Below, in pieces: positions 1 through 6,850 of a stretch of DNA of 9,794 nt (within the stretch, counting starts at the first letter, position 1; every line of letters starts with the position of its first letter). This stretch comes from Chloroflexota bacterium (lineage in GTDB: Bacteria; Chloroflexota; Anaerolineae; Anaerolineales; UBA4823): positions 1-9,794 of the forward strand of contig DAOVXM010000060.1 of assembly GCA_030636125.1 (NCBI GenBank), given 5' to 3'. Under the pieces are notes generated by a model. That model had not been told where the DNA came from, did not search any database, and was given only the letters and a program-made list of their open reading frames with translations. Position numbers and translations under genes: made by a program.

Positions 1-1427
1 CAGGCTAAAAAAACGAGGAATAAAATCAAAACTTTAAATAATTGCACCACTTCAACCAGCAAATCCTCTGACAGGTCACCTAGCAGAGCGCTGATAATTT
101 GGAATAACAACGCCCCGGAGCTGAACATGACACCCATAACCCCGATGAATAGCACTAAATACAGGTAGACTCTGCGCACTAATGAACGGCGAGCATGGTC
201 ACCTGCCTCTCCCTCAGCAGTGGCTTCCTTCATCACCGGGCGCCAGGTAAATACCCATAGCGGGATTCCAACTGCCAGAGTTGACAAAGCGGCCGCCAGG
301 TTATCACGCATTGCATCGCCCCAAATCGCACTTTCACTCAAAGTTATGTCAATGATATAGGCCAACAGCAACTGCAGCCCGATAAACATCGCCCCCAGGC
401 CAAAAAACGCCAGGGTATAGTAATACAAACGCCGCAGGCCTGCCCGGCGCACAGATTCTTCATCCGGTTGTTTTCCCTGACCTGGCGCGCCTTCCATCTC
501 AGATCGAAGCAACCGGCCGTAATACGCCCATACTACGCCAAAGGTGATGGCCACAGATAATGGCGTGCTAATTTCCCCCAGGAAGGATTCAACAGACATT
601 GGCTCTCCCAATACAAAACGCAACAGGATATATCCTACGATGCCCATTGAAACCAATACACTGCCCACACTGATAAAAGTCAAGCCGTAGAGCACTACGA
701 GCCGCAACAAAGAGCGCCTCTCTGCCTCTTCTATAAGCGAACGCTGTAACTGGCTCCAGGTAAATATCCACAGCGGCGTACCTACCAACAATAACGCCAA
801 GCCATTGGCAAGTAAAACGAATTGCCCCATGCCGACCGCTCCCCACAGGCCTAGGATATATTGAAGCACTTGCTGGGCTCCAAAGACCACCATCGCCAGC
901 CCATAAAGCATCACCAAATATCGAAACAGGCGGCGAACTTCGGAGAAAGGGTCTCCCTGAGGCACTGCTTTCCAATCAGCTCTCAGCACAAAGTAAAAAT
1001 AGGCTGCGATCACACCATTTAATAAAATGGCGATTAGATTATCGCTTAAGGTCTGACTGCCACCGAGCAAGGCTCCGTTGGGATTCTCACCAAAAGCCGA
1101 TAACAAAGTACGGCTGACCAGAGCCAGGGTGTTCTGCACAATGGGGATAAGAGCAGTTAACAAGACCCCATATAAGAATATAGCCCGTAAACGGGAAGAA
1201 CGTTCTACTGGATCTTTGAGCGCACTGCGCTGAGCAAGCCACCAATGCAGGATGAATACCGGTACACCTATCAGGATAAAAGATAAAGCCTCAGCCAGAC
1301 GGCTGGCGCTATCCCCGATTTCTCCACCTGCAAAGATGGACCGCGTTAGTCCGATTGTCCCCCACAACACGGTTATCAAGCTGACATAAGCTACAGCATA
1401 GATATATAAACGGCGAACGGCTTGCAT
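1..1427 (-). CDS. DUF5671-type multi-spanning membrane protein, 3' end outside window
   Basis: Translation from the ATG at 1427 stays open to the left window edge, giving 475 codons without a stop, so the C-terminus is missing. AAAGGAAG at 1433-1440, 5 nt upstream, fixes the start. The protein is almost entirely transmembrane helices joined by short Arg-rich loops. It is built from tandem units of about 165 aa starting near residues 1, 163 and 329. Each unit opens with an RRL(Y/F)-type motif (residues 5, 165, 332). Each then has a G-(V/T/I)-P-x-(W/F)-(I/V) motif: residues 54-59, and the near-identical PLWIFTW and PLWVFTW at 218-224 and 389-395. A second Arg plus LY/VLY helix and a final helix follow. 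This architecture fits DUF5671 membrane domains, which have no established function. The gene lies 110 bp downstream of the NTF2-like gene and may be cotranscribed with it. The membrane location is secure; a transport, sensing or scaffold role cannot be told from sequence. Confidence 0.8.
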   Translation of the reverse strand, partial: MQAVRRLYIYAVAYVSLITVLWGTIGLTRSIFAGGEIGDSASRLAEALSFILIGVPVFILHWWLAQRSALKDPVERSSRLRAIFLYGVLLTALIPIVQNTLALVSRTLLSAFGENPNGALLGGSQTLSDNLIAILLNGVIAAYFYFVLRADWKAVPQGDPFSEVRRLFRYLVMLYGLAMVVFGAQQVLQYILGLWGAVGMGQFVLLANGLALLLVGTPLWIFTWSQLQRSLIEEAERRSLLRLVVLYGLTFISVGSVLVSMGIVGYILLRFVLGEPMSVESFLGEISTPLSVAITFGVVWAYYGRLLRSEMEGAPGQGKQPDEESVRRAGLRRLYYYTLAFFGLGAMFIGLQLLLAYIIDITLSESAIWGDAMRDNLAAALSTLAVGIPLWVFTWRPVMKEATAEGEAGDHARRSLVRRVYLYLVLFIGVMGVMFSSGALLFQIISALLGDLSEDLLVEVVQLFKVLILFLVFLA

Positions 1428-1537
1428 GTTAACTTCCTTTGGCAAGATCTACAGACAAATCCCACGTAATTCATGCGGATTCAATTATTTCACCTAAAAA
1501 CAAGAACATCCAGGAACAACCAGACCGTCGTTTACTA

Positions 1538-2032
1538 TCAAGGGGGTGATCGCATGGGCACATCCTCCCCAGTGGCATACCAATCCCATCCCCAATAAGG
1601 ATAGGGTAAATTAGCAATTTTCCAATTTCCACTTTCATCTTTCACAAATAAGGCACTGGTTGATTCCCGGGAAGTGTTTCCAAAAGGACCGCTACTACCT
1701 CGGATCACTACAACAGATACAATCACATCATCCCCACTCTGCTTGATTTCTCCAATTTGCATTGCCGTATGCGATGGATTTAACTGCTGGGTTAAGAAGG
1801 CTTGCCGGAAATGATCAAAGTCGGGTTTCCGATCCGCGTCCTGCAAATACCCATAGGCGCGCTGGTAATCTTCCTCCTCCAAGGCTAAAACATAATTGCG
1901 CAGAACCCCTTGAGGTACATCTTCGAGGCCGTAATCCTGTGTATCCCCACGAATAAAAAACAACCCCACTGCCAAAACAACCAGCACCCCAATCGCGATT
2001 AGGATAACCAGCAGAAAGCGGTCTTGTGTCAC
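1538..2032 (-). CDS. Membrane-anchored NTF2-like / DUF4878-like protein
   Basis: A 164-aa protein starting at GTG, with GGAG at 2038-2041, 5 nt upstream. Residues 6-27 form one hydrophobic helix preceded by a short charged N-terminus. There is no lipobox cysteine, so this looks like an uncleaved signal anchor with the rest outside the membrane. Residues 40-146 look like a small cystatin/NTF2-like fold: a first helix (VLRNYVLALEEEDYQRAYGYL), a linker, then alternating beta-strands ending in an SALFVKDESGNWKI strand pair, as in DUF4878-type domains. The tail is rich in aromatic residues (YPYWGWDWY, 144-152). Such domains usually bind small ligands or partner proteins, and no catalytic residues can be assigned. 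The gene sits between the PLDc_N gene (63 bp upstream) and the DUF5671 gene (110 bp downstream), which suggests a small envelope gene cluster. The family call rests on pattern only. Confidence 0.72.
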   Translation of the reverse strand: MTQDRFLLVILIAIGVLVVLAVGLFFIRGDTQDYGLEDVPQGVLRNYVLALEEEDYQRAYGYLQDADRKPDFDHFRQAFLTQQLNPSHTAMQIGEIKQSGDDVIVSVVVIRGSSGPFGNTSRESTSALFVKDESGNWKIANLPYPYWGWDWYATGEDVPMRSPP

Positions 2033-2095
2033 TAGATCTCCACAGGGAGGGTTAAGCTTGGCGCGATGCTTTTTAGGTAACTTGCCAATTCCAAG

Positions 2096-2302
2096 CTACG
2101 GTTTGCGTTTTGCCTGTGTGCCTGGGCGTGATAGGATGACCAGGAATGGTCCTAGCAAGGGTAATAGAACAATTACCAAACCCCAGCTAATATATTCGGA
2201 AAGAGAAAGATCACGCTGGCGCAGATAGAACGCGGCTAACAAAGCCATGCTCAATATGCACAGGGCAAGAAGCGTCCGCATCGCGTCGGGGGTGAGAAAC
2301 AT
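2096..2302 (-). CDS. Small two-helix PLDc_N-domain membrane protein
   Basis: A 68-aa protein with two hydrophobic helices (about residues 8-27 and 37-57) and a basic C-terminus (QAKRKP). The second helix has the W-x7-P-x2-G pattern (W40, P48, G51) typical of the PLDc_N domain, the membrane anchor found at the front of cardiolipin synthases and also as stand-alone mini-proteins. No HKD phospholipase motifs follow, so it is not itself an enzyme. Its molecular role is unknown; it may insert beside other membrane proteins. The positive-inside rule puts the C-terminus in the cytoplasm. The ATG at 2302 has no clear Shine-Dalgarno sequence, and a good -10 element lies just upstream, so the mRNA may be nearly leaderless. 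An internal ATG at residue 8 also lacks a ribosome site. Confidence 0.75.
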   Translation of the reverse strand: MFLTPDAMRTLLALCILSMALLAAFYLRQRDLSLSEYISWGLVIVLLPLLGPFLVILSRPGTQAKRKP

Positions 2303-2311
2303 ATCATCTAG

Positions 2312-2340
2312 ATTGTATAGTATTTATGAACAGAACGCAA
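2312..2340 (-). promoter_or_regulatory. Candidate sigma-70-type promoter of the PLDc_N gene cluster
   Basis: On the minus strand, TTGCGT (2335-2340) and TACAAT (2312-2317) are separated by 17 bp. The -10 matches consensus at 5 of 6 positions, the -35 only at 3. The site lies between the gdh terminator and the ATG at 2302. Expected initiation is near 2305, leaving a leader of only a few nucleotides. The spacing and location are favourable; the assignment is by eye. Confidence 0.45.
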
Positions 2341-2346
2341 GCCGTT

Positions 2347-2383
2347 AAAACAAGTGTAGCCCAGCAGGGTGTCTGCCGGGCCA
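2347..2383 (-). terminator. Rho-independent terminator downstream of glutamate dehydrogenase
   Basis: In the minus-strand transcript, 2383-2373 pairs with 2367-2357 around the 5-nt loop ACACC. This gives an 11-bp stem rich in GC, with two G-U pairs. A U-rich stretch (CUUGUUUU) follows at 2354-2347. The stem begins 18 nt after the gdh stop codon and ends before the next gene's -35, so it separates gdh from the membrane-protein cluster. The U-tract is interrupted, so termination may be incomplete. Confidence 0.7.
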
Positions 2384-2401
2384 CAACTCAACAATTAAAA
2401 G

Positions 2402-3688
2402 CTACAACCAGCCGCGCAATTCCATCGCTCGCACGACACAATCTATTGCTACCATATAAGCAGCTTCGCGCATGTACACTCCCTCACTCTCCGTCAGCTC
2501 CACAACATTGTTGAAGGCCTGAGTGATTTTCGTGTCCAGCCGCTCAAGGACTTCATCGCGCGTCCAGTAATAGTTCATATCGTTCTGAACACCCTCAAAG
2601 TAAGAGACTGTAACACCACCCGCGTTGCACAGGAAATCAGGGATAACAAACACGTTGTTGCGCTTAAAAACCTCATCCGCCTCAGGAGTTGTAGGTCCAT
2701 TTGCCCCTTCTGCCACCAGGCGCACACGATCACTAATACGGTTGACACTTTGGGCATTGATCTGACCCTCCAACGCTCCGGGGATCAGCACATCGGCATC
2801 CTTAGCGATCCACGCATCACCATCCTCAATGACATAACCAACCCCACGGGCTTTATCTTTATCTATCGTACCGTAGATATCCGTGATGGATTGTAAGAAT
2901 CGCGGGTCGACACCATCCGCGTGACTGACGGTATAGGCGATGTGGTCATCACGGTCCCAATAGGAAACACATACTACTTTCCCCCCCAGGAATTCCGTGA
3001 AACCGATGGCTGCGTATTGAGATACATTACCAAAGCCCTGTATGGCTGCAACCGATTTAGTCGGATCGATCTTGAGGTGCTTCATAGCCTCTCGCACAGT
3101 ATAAATCACACCAAAACCAGTTGCCTCCGTGCGCCCGAGGGAACCTCCTCCCCCAACCGGTTTACCCGTAATCACACCGGGAGTAAATTTCCCCACCAGC
3201 TTGGAATACTCATCCATCATCCAACCCATCATTTGTGGGTTGGTTCCCACATCGGGGGCAGGAACGTCTTGCCGGGGACCAATATTACGCCACATCTGGT
3301 CAATCCATCCACGGCATAGTTTCTCCTTTTCTGGCATTGTTAAGGTAGCTGGGTCCACCGGAACGCCCCCTTTCCCACCGCCCAGTGGGATATCGGCCAC
3401 CGCGGTCTTCCAGGTCATCCACATCGCCAGGGCACGTACGGTATCAAGGGTTTCTGAGGGATGGAAACGGATGCCGCCCTTGGCTGGGCCGCGGGCATCG
3501 TTATGCTGCACACGATAACCAGTGAACATCCGAATATTGCCGTCATCCATTCTTACAGGGATCATGAATTTGAACTCCCGATTGGGCCAGCGCAATATTT
3601 CAGCTACCTGCGGGTCCAAATTGAGCAAACCTGCTACATGGTCAAACTGGCTCTGGGCCATCTGGAAAGCATTAATGGTTTCTGTCAT
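2402..3688 (-). CDS. gdhA: Glutamate dehydrogenase (Glu/Leu/Phe/Val dehydrogenase family)
   Basis: A 428-aa cytoplasmic enzyme of the hexameric glutamate dehydrogenase family, interconverting glutamate with 2-oxoglutarate plus ammonium using NAD(P). The N-terminal substrate domain has GPAKGGIRFHP (K70), TWKTAVADIPLGGGKGG (K94 and catalytic K106) and APDVGTNPQ (catalytic D146). These match K89, K113, K125 and D165 of the clostridial enzyme, and S362 in GGVTVSYFEG matches its S380. GSLGRTEATGFG leads into the Rossmann domain, with GFGNVS at 218-223. The length is usual for GDH and longer than leucine or phenylalanine dehydrogenases. The start is supported by AGGAG at 3696-3700. Oddly, the strand after the glycine loop ends VSYWDRDD (241-248) rather than the common VSD, so cofactor preference cannot be read off. 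The gene appears monocistronic, with a hairpin upstream and a terminator downstream. It links amino-acid catabolism to central carbon metabolism. Confidence 0.95.
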   Translation of the reverse strand: MTETINAFQMAQSQFDHVAGLLNLDPQVAEILRWPNREFKFMIPVRMDDGNIRMFTGYRVQHNDARGPAKGGIRFHPSETLDTVRALAMWMTWKTAVADIPLGGGKGGVPVDPATLTMPEKEKLCRGWIDQMWRNIGPRQDVPAPDVGTNPQMMGWMMDEYSKLVGKFTPGVITGKPVGGGGSLGRTEATGFGVIYTVREAMKHLKIDPTKSVAAIQGFGNVSQYAAIGFTEFLGGKVVCVSYWDRDDHIAYTVSHADGVDPRFLQSITDIYGTIDKDKARGVGYVIEDGDAWIAKDADVLIPGALEGQINAQSVNRISDRVRLVAEGANGPTTPEADEVFKRNNVFVIPDFLCNAGGVTVSYFEGVQNDMNYYWTRDEVLERLDTKITQAFNNVVELTESEGVYMREAAYMVAIDCVVRAMELRGWL

Positions 3689-3791
3689 TTACTTTCTCCT
3701 ATAGTTATGTGAGTGATTGTATAAAGCTTGATTTAGCAAATTAACGAACAGCTTAAGGAATGTCCGAAAAATATATCTACAGCAATAGTAG

Positions 3792-3824
3792 CAAATATAA
3801 ACGGACACCACGGTATGGTGTCCG
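3792..3824 (-). terminator. Terminator-like hairpin between gatB and gdh
   Basis: A perfect 9-bp inverted repeat (CGGACACCA at 3802-3810, TGGTGTCCG at 3816-3824) with a 5-nt loop. On the minus strand it is followed at once by UUUAUAUUU (3801-3793), which fits an intrinsic terminator for transcripts coming from gatB. It lies 310 bp past the gatB stop, so the gatB mRNA would carry a long 3' UTR that includes the inverted-repeat element. The U-tract is broken by two A residues. On the plus strand there is no U-tract. Confidence 0.55.
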
Positions 3825-3981
3825 CTAAATAGGCTGCCTGAGCAACGGCTATTTGAAAAAAGAGGCTCATGCTTACATCCTCATACGCCTTTTTATAGGC
3901 ATTTAAAAGTTAACAGATGTCACACAAACCGTCAAGTGATGAAGTTCATATTTCGCTATGTTACATGGATATAGGCATGTG

Positions 3982-4121
3982 ATCTAGTACTTTGCGGCGG
4001 AAATCCTTGTGCAGTTGAATGTTAGTGCGCAAAGTACTTTAACAGTTGGGCGGGGTGATCCGCAAATGCCAGAGGACTTACGCCCAACTATATTAGTGCG
4101 GCGCGGCGAAAGTGACTCGAT
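3982..4121. repeat. Nested inverted-repeat element, two long-stem hairpins
   Basis: Two perfect inverted repeats sit side by side. AGTACTTTGCG (3986-3996) pairs with CGCAAAGTACT (4028-4038) across 31 nt. AGTTGGGCG (4044-4052) pairs with CGCCCAACT (4081-4089) across 28 nt. Five bases separate the two. The outer edges also form an imperfect inverted repeat: ATCTAGT-ACTTT at 3982-3993 against the reverse complement of 4109-4121, ATCGAGTCACTTT. The octamer TTAGTGCG occurs twice (4022-4029 and 4093-4100). TTTGCGG (3991-3997) is further complementary to CCGCAAA (4060-4066) in the other loop. No U-tract follows on either strand, so these are not ordinary terminators. It could be a MITE/REP-like repeat or a structured RNA in the gatB 3' UTR; sequence alone does not decide. 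Confidence 0.65.
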
Positions 4122-4133
4122 AGTTTTGACAAA

Positions 4134-5606
4134 TTAAGAGCCACTTTCCTTCAAATCATTCAACTGCCGCTCCAGTTCAACTTGTACCACCTGCGGATTA
4201 GCCTGTCCCTTAGCCACCCGCATAACCTGACCGAATAGCCAGCGAGCGATGGTTTCCTTCCCATCCAGGTAATTGGCTACTGGTTCAGGATTTTCGCCCA
4301 GCACACCCCTGACCAGGTCTGAGATGAAATCCTCATCCGAAATCTGGCGTAAGCCTCGCTCTGACACGATCTCTTCTGGAGATGTTCCCCTCCGGAACAT
4401 CTCGTTTAAGACAGTTTTTCCGGTATTTTGGTTAATCTCCCCTTGCACAACCATCCAGATCAACCTGGCCAGATCTTGCGGCGTTATCTTTTCTGATTCA
4501 ATGCTCTCGCCAGCCTGGTTGAGCAACCCAAATAAATCTCCGGTTATCCAGTTAGCAACTGCTTTGGAAGGCAGCTCGGGACACGCGGCGAGCACTCGCT
4601 CATAATAATCAGCCACGGGCCGTTCGGCGGTCAGCACACCAGCATCATAGACGCTAAGGCCATACTGCTCTTGGAAACGATTTGCCTTAGCAATGGGTAG
4701 CTCCGGCAATGCAGACCGCACTTGCTCTATCCATTCTGGCTCGATCTGCAAGGGCGGCAAATCTGGTTCTGGGAAATACCTGTAGTCGTGAGCCTCCTCC
4801 TTGCTGCGTTGGGAAACCGTCATTTCCCGGCTCTCATCCCAGCCCAAGGTCTCTTGAATGACCGGGAGCCCCTGGCGCAGTAATTCTCCCTGGCGCTGGA
4901 TCTCATAAGCTACAGAACGCTCCAAAGCGCGAAAACTGTTCAGGTTCTTGACCTCCGTGCGCGTGTGTAATTCCTGGCTGCCAACCGGACGCACAGAAAC
5001 GTTCGGTTCGATACGCATCACGCCTTTCTGCATGTCACCGGAACTTACTTCCAAGTAGCGCAAAATACTATGCAAGGCAGTGGCAAATACCCGTACTTCC
5101 TCCGCAGAGCGCAAATCTGGCTCTGAGACAATCTCCAATAAGGGGATTCCTGCCCGGTTAAGGTCTACCAACGAGTATGATTGTCCATTTTTCCCGACAT
5201 GGGTAAGCTTGCCGGTATCTTCCTCCAAGTGTACTCGGCGAATGCGGATCACACATTCGCCCTGTGAAGTCAGGATTGCCAGACGTCCATGGCGCGCTAA
5301 GGGTTGCTCGTATTGTGAAATTTGATAGCCTTTGGGCAGATCGGGGTAGAAATAATTCTTACGGGCGAATATGCTGGTTAGAGGGATATCGCACTCTAGT
5401 GCCAGTGCTACACGCAGTGCATACTCCACAGCACGCTGATTAACTACCGGCAACACACCCGGCATTCCAGAACACACTGGGCAGACAGCCGCGTTAGCTT
5501 CCGCCAGGGTCGTATCGACCACTGGACAGGCACAAAACATTTTCGATTTTGTCTCAAGTTCGGCGTGAATCTCTAAACCGATAACGGGTTCAAATTCTTG
5601 GGCCAT
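4134..5606 (-). CDS. gatB: Asp-tRNA(Asn)/Glu-tRNA(Gln) amidotransferase subunit B
   Basis: A 490-aa GatB, the kinase-like subunit of GatCAB. It activates the misacylated Glu-tRNA(Gln) or Asp-tRNA(Asn) with ATP so that ammonia from GatA can convert it to Gln- or Asn-tRNA. Visible marks are the N-terminal VIGLEIHAEL, the zinc site CxC...CPVC (C25, C27, C42, C45), FARKNYFYPDLPKGYQISQYE (80-100), LEEDTGK (127-133), DLNRAGIPLLEIVSEPD (148-164) and RSKEEAHDYRYFPEPDLPP (267-285). The C-terminal tRNA-binding YqeY-like tail runs from about 425 to 488. Length and motifs are intact. The ATG lies 23 bp after the aminotransferase stop with no clear Shine-Dalgarno sequence, which suggests translational coupling or a weak site. 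gatA and gatC are not in the window. GatB is last in the apparent four-gene operon. Confidence 0.97.
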   Translation of the reverse strand: MAQEFEPVIGLEIHAELETKSKMFCACPVVDTTLAEANAAVCPVCSGMPGVLPVVNQRAVEYALRVALALECDIPLTSIFARKNYFYPDLPKGYQISQYEQPLARHGRLAILTSQGECVIRIRRVHLEEDTGKLTHVGKNGQSYSLVDLNRAGIPLLEIVSEPDLRSAEEVRVFATALHSILRYLEVSSGDMQKGVMRIEPNVSVRPVGSQELHTRTEVKNLNSFRALERSVAYEIQRQGELLRQGLPVIQETLGWDESREMTVSQRSKEEAHDYRYFPEPDLPPLQIEPEWIEQVRSALPELPIAKANRFQEQYGLSVYDAGVLTAERPVADYYERVLAACPELPSKAVANWITGDLFGLLNQAGESIESEKITPQDLARLIWMVVQGEINQNTGKTVLNEMFRRGTSPEEIVSERGLRQISDEDFISDLVRGVLGENPEPVANYLDGKETIARWLFGQVMRVAKGQANPQVVQVELERQLNDLKESGS

Positions 5607-5629
5607 ACCAGCGATTATTATTCACTACA

Positions 5630-6793
5630 CTAACCATACCGTCTCATAAATTTTTCCATGCGCCTGAGCGCCTCTTCGATCTTTTCGTAAGCCGTAGCAT
5701 AGGAGCAGCGCACAAACTCCTCGCCACCTGGACCGAAGGCTGAGCCTGGCACAACTGCTACGCGCTCCTCCTCAAGGATCTTCTGAGCGAATGTTTCATC
5801 GTCCATGCCGGTAGCAGCAATATTGGGAAAGGCATAGAAAGCGCCATGCGGCTCAAAGGTATACAAGCCTAATTGGTTCAAGCCGCCCACTATCAGCTCC
5901 CGCCGACGGTTGTATTCGGTGCGCATCTCTTCTACAGAGGGACCCCCGCTTTGAATAGCCTCCAAGGCAGCATCCTGGGCAATTGTGGGAGCGGACATAA
6001 TCGTATATTGGTGAATCCTAAGTAAACCCGTGAGAATGTCGGCCGGTGCCGCGGCAAAGCCGATCCGCCATCCAGTCATAGCGTAATTCTTCGAGAACCC
6101 CCCCAATAGGATGGTGCGCTCCCACATACCTGGCAAGGAGGGGAAACATACATGATCGACGCCGTATACTAACTGGTCGTACAACTCATCCGAAATCACT
6201 ACCAGATCATGCTTCTCAGCGATATGAGCGATCTCGAGCATTATCTCACGAGTGGCCACCGCACCGGTTGGGTTGTTCGGATAACCAATCAATATGGCTT
6301 TTGTGCGCGGTGTAATCGCTGCCTCAAGTGCATCAGGGCGCAATTGGAATTTATCTTCAACATAGGTAGGCACCTCCACCGGCACCCCTCCCGCCAGGAT
6401 CACTTCCGCCTGGTAGGATACAAAACATGGAGTAGGTATGATCACTTCCTCCCCGTGATTCAATAATGCGTTCATCGCCAGATATAGCGCCTCGGATACG
6501 CCCACGGTTATGACAAACTCATTCACCGGGTCATATGTTACGCCGTAGGAGCGATTGATATGCTCTGCCAAGGCTTGTCGTAAAGCCAGACGCCCTGAAT
6601 TCGAAGTGTAGTGCGTCTCCCCTTTTTGCAATGAGCGGATGCCAGCCTGCACGATAGGATCAGGGGTTGTGAAATCTGGCTCACCAATACCAAGCGAGAT
6701 TACATCGTGCATCGTGGCTACAATATCAAAAAACTTGCGGATGCCCGATGGTTTCAAGCTGTCTACATGTTGTGCGATATACTTGTTGCCCAC
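5630..6793 (-). CDS. PLP-dependent class I/II aminotransferase
   Basis: A 387-aa fold-type I aminotransferase of the aspartate aminotransferase/PatA group, transferring an amino group between an amino acid and a 2-oxo acid. Numbered from a TTG 15 nt upstream (add 5 for the start used here), it shows SLGIGEPDF (38-46), YPNNPTG (176-182) with N179 contacting PLP, SDELYDQLVY (206-215) with D207 and Y210, the Schiff-base lysine in GGFSKNYAMTGWRIGF (K240, R248) and the substrate carboxylate arginine in FVRCSYA (R367). I prefer the GTG start at 6793 because AAAGGAG lies 5 nt ahead of it; the TTG at 6808 has no ribosome site and would place this AAAGGAG inside the coding region. The substrate is not certain: aspartate, aromatic, alanine and N-acetyl-diaminopimelate enzymes share these motifs. 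It lies 57 bp after the 92-aa gene and 23 bp before gatB. Confidence 0.93.
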   Translation of the reverse strand: MGNKYIAQHVDSLKPSGIRKFFDIVATMHDVISLGIGEPDFTTPDPIVQAGIRSLQKGETHYTSNSGRLALRQALAEHINRSYGVTYDPVNEFVITVGVSEALYLAMNALLNHGEEVIIPTPCFVSYQAEVILAGGVPVEVPTYVEDKFQLRPDALEAAITPRTKAILIGYPNNPTGAVATREIMLEIAHIAEKHDLVVISDELYDQLVYGVDHVCFPSLPGMWERTILLGGFSKNYAMTGWRIGFAAAPADILTGLLRIHQYTIMSAPTIAQDAALEAIQSGGPSVEEMRTEYNRRRELIVGGLNQLGLYTFEPHGAFYAFPNIAATGMDDETFAQKILEEERVAVVPGSAFGPGGEEFVRCSYATAYEKIEEALRRMEKFMRRYG

Positions 6794-6798
6794 ATTGA

Positions 6799-6805
6799 CT
6801 CCTTT
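6799..6805 (-). promoter_or_regulatory. Ribosome binding site that fixes the aminotransferase start
   Basis: AAAGGAG on the minus strand, 5 nt before the GTG at 6793-6791. It lies inside the reading frame if translation is taken from the TTG at 6808, so it argues for the shorter protein. Confidence 0.75.
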
Positions 6806-6850
6806 CAATGACTCGTAGTTCCTGTTGGCCTGGGATAGAAAGAGCCAAGT

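Larger units (their letters stand above)
3689..4133. other. 445-bp gatB-gdh intergenic spacer
   Basis: No convincing gene lies here. The half next to gatB carries a nested inverted-repeat element (about 3982-4121). The centre has AT-rich sequence with a short palindrome (ACATG/CATGT at 3963-3980). A terminator-like hairpin sits at 3802-3824, and the last 110 bp before gdh must hold its promoter. There, a TACAAT/TATACA -10-like string occurs on the minus strand about 30 nt upstream of the gdh ATG, but I see no good -35 at the right distance. No tRNA, rRNA or riboswitch consensus was recognised. Confidence 0.7.

Noticed and set aside
589..975. A 128-aa minus-strand ORF inside the DUF5671 region.
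   Set aside because: It is in another frame of the same strand as the clearly membrane-like protein and has a low-complexity, non-protein-like composition.
2055..2097. Inverted repeat AGCTTGG/CCAAGCT around the stop codon of the PLDc_N gene.
   Set aside because: Only 7 bp with a 29-nt loop and no U-tract; too weak to call a terminator.
2921..3319. Plus-strand ORFs of about 130 aa opposite glutamate dehydrogenase.
   Set aside because: Antisense to a gene with all family motifs; Pro/Ser/His-rich translation without a domain.
3733..3870. A 45-codon minus-strand ORF (starting MSLFFQIAVAQ) with GAGG 8 nt before its ATG.
   Set aside because: It runs straight through the terminator-like hairpin and its AT-rich tail, matches no family I know, and its hydrophobic pattern is irregular. 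More likely chance.
4045..4088. GTTGGGC (4045-4051) and GCCCAAC (4082-4088) match the integron attC core and inverse-core consensus.
   Set aside because: In attC the RYYYAAC box comes first and GTTRRRY last. Here the order is reversed, no L boxes are seen between them, and there is no integrase or cassette gene nearby.
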